A stretch of DNA of 64,000 bases from Melampsora larici-populina 98AG31 (taxonomy: Eukaryota; Basidiomycota; Pucciniomycetes; Pucciniales; Melampsoraceae), in the NCBI RefSeq assembly GCF_000204055.1, contig NW_006768767.1:124001-188000 (forward strand), given 5' to 3'. Below, one piece after another: positions 58,815 through 64,000 of this stretch. The translations under genes were made by a program, and so were the position numbers. Below the pieces are notes generated by a model, which worked only from the letters and a program-made list of their open reading frames with translations, ran no database searches and had not been told where the DNA came from. How positions within the stretch are numbered: position 1 is the first letter of the stretch; each line of letters opens with the position of its first letter.

Positions 58815-60321
58815 CACCACAAAGACACTTATTTGCGTCAGGGCATTGGGCATGTCCCAAATTGGGGACACGACCCGACAGCCACTAACGGGGCGCTGGC
58901 TCGACGTCTGTATGCAAATATATCCGCGGTGCATCCTGAAGATGCTCTGGCGTCGTCCTTGCCAGGATGAGATTCGAGCACACTGTGCTTGGATCACCTA
59001 CGGATGTCCAATCAATGGAACACCCTTACAGCAACCCTTAGACAACCGCTAGCAATCCAATATCTGTTGCCCTTGTGATGGAAGCAGGACAGCCACCAGC
59101 ATTCTCAAGACTGGGTGCCCACTTGGCACCACAGCAAAGGACCTTGATGAGGAGGCCGGTTAAATTTTAAAACTGATTTGGTCAAATGACATCATCATCG
59201 CATGGTGACTTTGACACTTTGACCTGTACCAAAGCAATCTTCATCCTCCTTCATCTCTCACTTCCTTCTTGTTTCCGTCTTCCACTTTGATCTCGTTCGA
59301 TCTACATCCCCTTCCGCCTTTCTTTTTCTTCAACTACATTCACACCTAATCCAATCTCCAAAGTCTTGATATGATTTTCAATCGCATCGGAACATCAACC
59401 TTTCCTTCACTCAATTCATTTTTCATAATAATTTCTGAATTCTGTTTAGTAAGTCTTTCAACTGATTGACGATCAACCAACTTTGAGGAAACTATTTTGA
59501 AACTTTTAATGTAGATGAATATGTTTCTTTCAAAGCTTCAATAGGCAAATGATAGACATGAATTCCAGAATGATCGATCGTAAGTCTTTTTCTATCTACA
59601 GCTGTTTCTTACTTCGGTATTGTTGTTAATGGAATTAGTTTGCTTTGAATTCCAAACAAGGTATGAAAGATCTTTATTCTTTCTTCTGGAGTTTTTGTAC
59701 TTTGTTATTGATCAATTTACAGAACATGATGAATCCATCAAATTTTACGATTCAAGTCAATGATTGAGAAAAAGACAATTATTCTTATCAGCTTCAGTGA
59801 TAGATATTATTGTTTTTATCATTTCATTGTTTTATCGTTTTTCTCATTTCATTGTTTTATGGTCTTTATCATTTCATTGTTTTATTTTTTTTATCACTTT
59901 ATTGTTTTAACCTTTTATTGTTCGTATCATTTCATCAATGTTGGGTTTTTGAACACAAATCATTATTGTTATAACAGTGCTTTATATGAAATTTAATCGC
60001 GCCGTTATTAATTAAAACAAATCTGAAATAAGTGAACTCAAAACCAACCCGTAGACATTTTCAGGACAATCTAGGAGATATCTAAAGCTGATCCGAAGCT
60101 CTATCAGTCATTTGTGTATCGGTGCTGCGTGCACCCTCACAACAAACCTCGAGGGATGTCAGATGGTTGTCGATTCGCGCGCTCTGGGCAGCCCGATGGG
60201 CTCTGCTCAGGCGTCTGAACGTCGGAGTCCGACAGATGTTTCTCGGTGTGTTGTGGGGGGACGTCCGTCCCCCACCAAGAAAAATTGGACACCCGGTGGA
60301 CATCCAAGTGTCCTTGTGGTG
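58815..60321. mobile_element. Second TIR element with CACCACAA ends and TA borders
   Basis: The left end reads CACCACAAAGACACTT and the right end AAGTGTCCTTGTGGTG (one mismatch), each bordered by TA (58813-58814 and 60322-60323). The first and last 250-300 bp are GC-rich and the 0.9 kb interior is AT-rich, the same build as the element at 10888-12710, whose ends also start CACCAC. The interior has a pyrimidine-rich leader (59.22-59.37 kb) and a short open start MIFNRIGTSTFPSL, which looks like a captured host 5' region, but no source gene is recognised. No transposase. Confidence 0.7.
59812..59918. repeat. 25-bp tandem repeat inside the second TIR element
   Basis: Four units of ATTTCATTGTTTTAT plus a T-rich spacer begin at 59821, 59846, 59871 and about 59895. 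Confidence 0.85.
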
Positions 60322-60323
60322 TA

Positions 60324-60958
60324 ATTGGACCTTAGTGAGTCTTTTCGAACTTACAAATGTAATATGAAACAATTGCCATCAAATCCAAAACCAACGGTCA
60401 TGATGTTTGTAAATTTTGTCAAGTCATGATCCAATTCCAAATTTGATCGCATTGCATTAAAAATTTGATATCTCCAATCATCCGATAGAAATCAAATATG
60501 TACATACGAGTTTTCGATCTATTCAAAATTCAAATTCATACCGGTATTCCAATCTGCTCTCACACAAATACATAAACCAAGGAATTCGTCCAAAACATAG
60601 TATAAATTCGATATTCTTTCTAAATTGATTGCAATTTGAATATTTAAATTCAAATGATTATAAAACAACCATTCAATTTAGGACCACAACATTAACAAAA
60701 AATTAGAAAAAAGCACAGAACACAAACTAAGAAACATCATCACGACTTGTGTTAGTGATTCTAAATGTGTCTTACTGAGATTGAACATGGGTACAGATAG
60801 TTGTATTTGTCATCTGATGAAACATAAAGAGAAGTAAAAAAATAAGAAAGAAGTAACAGAAAGTAAAAGATATAAAAAGTAAGAAAACGATTGTGACTTG
60901 TGCAAGCAATTCATGATGAGCTTTACTAAATTGAACATGAGGTTAGATATTACTCATT
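60324..60958. other. Stretch without a recognised gene
   Basis: AT-rich; 3' flank of the minus-strand gene that follows. Nothing else seen. Confidence 0.45.
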
Positions 60959-63297
60959 CTAACAACCAGATTCAGACTCTTCATCAGAGTTTTCATCGGA
61001 CTCTTTATCAGACTCTTCATCAGAGTTTTCATCGGACTCTTTATCAGACTCTTCATCAGAGTCCTCATCAGAGTCTGACCTACTCGATTTATGACGTTTG
61101 TTAATTTTCTTCTGACGCCGAGATTCATATTGGGTTCGGTCTCCTCGCGCCAATTCCTCGAGTCGACGACGACTTTCACTAGGTCCAGCCTGCATTGCCT
61201 TGCTTCCAGTATCTTTCAAAGCCTCATGTTTTCGCTTCTTTCCGACTGTCGATCTACTTTCAGATTGATTTGGTGCATCTTCCAGTTGCTCATTGCCGGT
61301 CTTGACAATGGTGAAGTTTCCATTTTCAATGTCCTTCGACCACAACTTGACTACCGCATACGGAACTTTTCGGTGGCCAATATCCAGGTCGCATCTATTA
61401 AGCATCGATCCCGCTTTTTGAACGATTTTCACTGGCCACCCTTTGGCTTCGATAGCAGCGACAGGATTGGGCTTTTTCGGAAATACACCACCGCGCACAT
61501 GTACACCTACAAAGTGTGAAATGCAAGATGATCTGGATTAGGATAGTTCATTCAAGCATCAACCAAACTCCAAGAAATTGGAACTTACCCAACATTTCGT
61601 TGAGCCGCTTTCCTAAAAGACTTCTCCCTTGGTCACTAGGTTGTCGAGTGGAACCTTCAATCTCTTTAGCAGTATCTTTGCCATGGATGTAAGTTGAAAA
61701 TTTTTGAGGAACTTGGGCCGTGTCGACTGCCCATTTTGCAAACCACACATCGTTTGAATAGGTTTGTGACCATCCGTCAACCCCCCCACAACTAGCAGTA
61801 GTTAGATAGTAGGCTATCTGGTTCTGTTGACAAACAACAGCAAACTATGAAGAACGGGTAGCAAATTTGTAAATATATACATTAGCTGTGATGGAGTAGA
61901 TGACCTTACTTACATCGTGATGTGCTTTCTTTACAGCAATAAGCGACTTTTTTTGAAGAGTAGCAATGGTTGGAAGTGGTTCGGGCTTGCCATGACAAAG
62001 ATGAACCTTTTCGATGTTGACAAGTTCATCAAAAAGTGGCTGATACTTGTCCTTTTCTGCATCCGAAAGTTTATAAACCTGGGGCGCCGGTGTAACAGTA
62101 TCAAAACTTTGTACATTGACTCCATTCTCTTCGTCTACGTCTGTATTTTCCTCTTCAGGATCGTGGCTGGCATAGTCTGGAAGGTCGGCTAATGCGAAGA
62201 AATATGGATCACGGAAAACATTCTTCTGGTCCTTGCTCAAAGTGTGCCACTTGTTTGACATGTCCTGATTATGATCCACCCAGGCGTCTTTGTCATCACG
62301 ATCAGGAACTAGATTGCATAAGCCACGACTATGTTGAATAGATGAAGTCGAAGTCGTTGGATGGGATCAACGCCAATGATAGTTTAGAAGGAATCCATTA
62401 AATCAAGATGGATGTAAATGCGTGTGTGATTTTGTTTATGTAGAGTGATATTGGTGTAGTGTATTTGTTAGGGATTACATGTGGGTGTTGATGGCGTGGG
62501 ATCGAATCCGTAAGTATAATAGGTTGATGTGAACAGTTGATAGAATTGAGATCAAACAGTTGAAAGATGAGATCGAGTGTAGATTGATGAGGTCGATTTT
62601 GAATGTGAGTCAACCAGGTAATATCAAATGAAAGAAATATGACATAAAGAACAAAGCTGATGATTAGAGACTTACGTGCTTTACCAAGGCACTTCACGCA
62701 AAACGAGAGAAAGCGAATCCAAGGGTTGGCCTTTGTCTTTTTAGACCCGAATCCTCTAAAGCATAAACCGACTGGCATTGGCAAAACTGAAAGTCAAGTA
62801 GTCAATTTAAAAGACACGTACACCAAGTTCCAAATGACCACTTCAGGAACTCCAGCCATCAGTGCGATCATGAGAATTCTTTTCTCAAACTCCATTCGCA
62901 TAATCTTCACAAGGTCCTTGATGTCTTTATGAGCAGTGCTGCGTCGAGACTGTTGATGAAATATGGCTTCGCGGAGAGACACAAGAGTCCATTTTGGGAG
63001 TTCTTCCTCGAAGTTGTCCAATTCGAGTCCAGGAAAGCGTGACCTAAATGCTTTGCCGGCTTTTCGATGATTCTTTTTGGACAAGGGCTGCGAGGTTTCG
63101 GTTTGAGATTGGGTGTTGGTAGGTCCAGGTGAACCTTGGTTGTTTTCAGTGTTGTTGTCATCTACATTCTGTTGAGATTGACGAGTGTGACGGGTCTTCG
63201 AGTTGTTACCTGGATTTTGGGTTTGTTTGCTTGATGCTTTCTTCTTTGGAGCCATCTTGGATTTTTGTGATTTTTGTGAACGAGTAGCTGAAGGCAT
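60959..63297 (-). CDS. Probable rust-specific nuclear protein with Ser/Asp/Glu tail, 584 aa
   Basis: Five exons (63297-62822, 62755-62676, 62308-61914, 61844-61589, 61506-60959) add to 1755 nt with matching phases. The 66-nt first intron was chosen because it restores frame across a TGA at 62794 and gives NLVGFGSKKTKANPW. The N-terminus is Lys/Gln/Asn-rich and basic. The second half contains HNQDMSNKWHTLSKDQKNVF and DPYFFALADLP, which loosely recall an HMG-box-like pattern, then CGGVDGWSQTYSNDVWFAKW. The C-terminus has a bipartite basic region (KKINKRHKSSRS) and a repeated acidic SDEESDKESDEN tail. I recall similar multi-copy proteins in rust fungi, without known function; no search was made. 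The intron between 62675 and 62309 is long and may hide an exon. Confidence 0.75.
60965..61070 (-). repeat. 36-bp repeat coding the acidic tail
   Basis: Two and a half units with TCATCAGAGTTTTCATCGGA and CTCTTTATCAGACTCT encode SDEESDKESDEN on the minus strand. Confidence 0.85.
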
Positions 63298-63418
63298 TGA
63301 AAGATTTGATTGGATAGTGAGTATTTCAAAATTTGGTGCTTGAAGGATTATACGGAGATGTGAAGCTGTAGTGAAGGCAGTACAAGGGATACGAATCTGT
63401 AGGTGTCACTGTCACTTA

Positions 63419-63445
63419 CACGTGGAACATGACATGTTCCACGTG
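63419..63445. promoter_or_regulatory. Perfect 13-bp inverted repeat with CACGTG ends
   Basis: CACGTGGAACATG and CATGTTCCACGTG flank a single A. The outer CACGTG is the E-box bound by bHLH factors of the Cbf1 type; the inner GGAACATGACATGTTCC is itself symmetric. It lies 122 bp upstream of the ATG of the minus-strand gene, so it is a candidate operator. Binding is inferred, not shown. Confidence 0.6.
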
Positions 63446-64000
63446 AGATTGTAAATAGAACTGTCACATATTATTCAACAGGCCTTGCCATAGCCATATC
63501 TTGCTGGTTTTGGAGCAAGTAGGTATTAAGTAGATGAATAAAAAGGACCTTTGTCTCAAAACACATAAATATAGTATGTTTCAAAGAACTTGAATATATC
63601 TGAAGTTGAATTGACATTTGGGGTCAATATCTCAATATTGAAGAAATCAGATAAGTGGGTACTCTAAATTGGTTTTTAGGGCCAGTTGGTGCTCCAGCTC
63701 AAACAAGTCAATCTTTGTTTTTGTTGAGAAAATTCATAAGTTAAACCTGAATATCATTTGCAAAATATTCATCTTCTAATAGATGTCTGTTGGGTAGTCA
63801 CCCCTCCCACTTTCAGTTAACTGTGTGCATATTTCACATCATACCCCGTTTTTTTGCCAAAACACTGGGCAATCCATTACAATTTATAACATCTAGCTTT
63901 TTATTACAAAAGGGTCAAATCTTTCATTCCCTTGCCTAGCTTGTGCTTAGGTGAGGGAAAGTAGTGTAACGGGAGTTGAGTTCTGCTGTCAAGGACAGTT
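63446..64000. other. Stretch without a recognised gene
   Basis: AT-rich upstream region; nothing else seen before the window ends. Confidence 0.45.

Noticed and set aside
62398..62784. Separate minus-strand gene of 128 codons
   Set aside because: Its first part is exon 2 of the five-exon gene; the rest is intron sequence after a gtaag donor.

Overview
The window looks like part of a filamentous basidiomycete genome, most likely a rust fungus (Pucciniales; Melampsora is my best guess, from memory of its gene families and not from any search). Genes are split by many short GT-AG introns, mostly 60-120 nt. Coding islands sit in AT-rich, transposon-filled DNA, and several proteins look rust-specific. 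A run of 121 N bases (35153-35273) marks a draft-assembly gap. No rRNA, tRNA, CRISPR or bacterial operon was found.

Layout: 0.3-0.7 kb holds a tandem repeat. A Zn2Cys6 transcription factor lies at 1.03-4.87 kb (+, 12 exons). From 4.9 to 10.9 kb is repeat-rich DNA without a convincing gene. A 1.8 kb element with terminal inverted repeats (TIRs) at 10.89-12.71 kb carries a decayed, intron-containing piece of a C1-tetrahydrofolate synthase gene. Next come a small gene with a mitochondrial-type N-terminus (12.97-13.65 kb, +) and a Rad9/Crb2/53BP1-type checkpoint mediator (14.13-19.93 kb, +) with a triplicated exon module. Three copies of a segmental duplication (about 20.1-24.3, 41.6-45.3 and 46.8-51.0 kb) each carry an intact 166-codon, four-exon gene of unknown function. 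The 24.3-31.9 kb stretch holds a pseudogene and several inverted-repeat elements.

A 7.5 kb Mutator-like element (32653-40169) sits inside an F-box/leucine-rich gene on the minus strand, flanked by a perfect 10-bp target duplication (ATGACAAATG). The element encodes, on the minus strand, a transposase with a GCM/WRKY-like zinc-binding region and a C-terminal USP-like cysteine-protease domain. On the plus strand it carries a zinc-knuckle accessory gene broken by a 61-bp tandem duplication. Then come an unknown gene at 51.78-52.89 kb (+), a 4.56 kb hAT element with damaged transposase (53255-57809), four tandem palindromes (58.6 kb), a second TIR element related to the 10.9 kb one (58815-60321), and a five-exon, probably rust-specific gene at 60.96-63.30 kb (-) with a perfect palindrome upstream.

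The host genes do not form one pathway. The common theme is mobile DNA reshaping a gene neighbourhood: a host gene split by insertion, a host gene fragment carried between TIRs, an element landing about 260 bp upstream of a host start codon, and local segmental and exon duplication.
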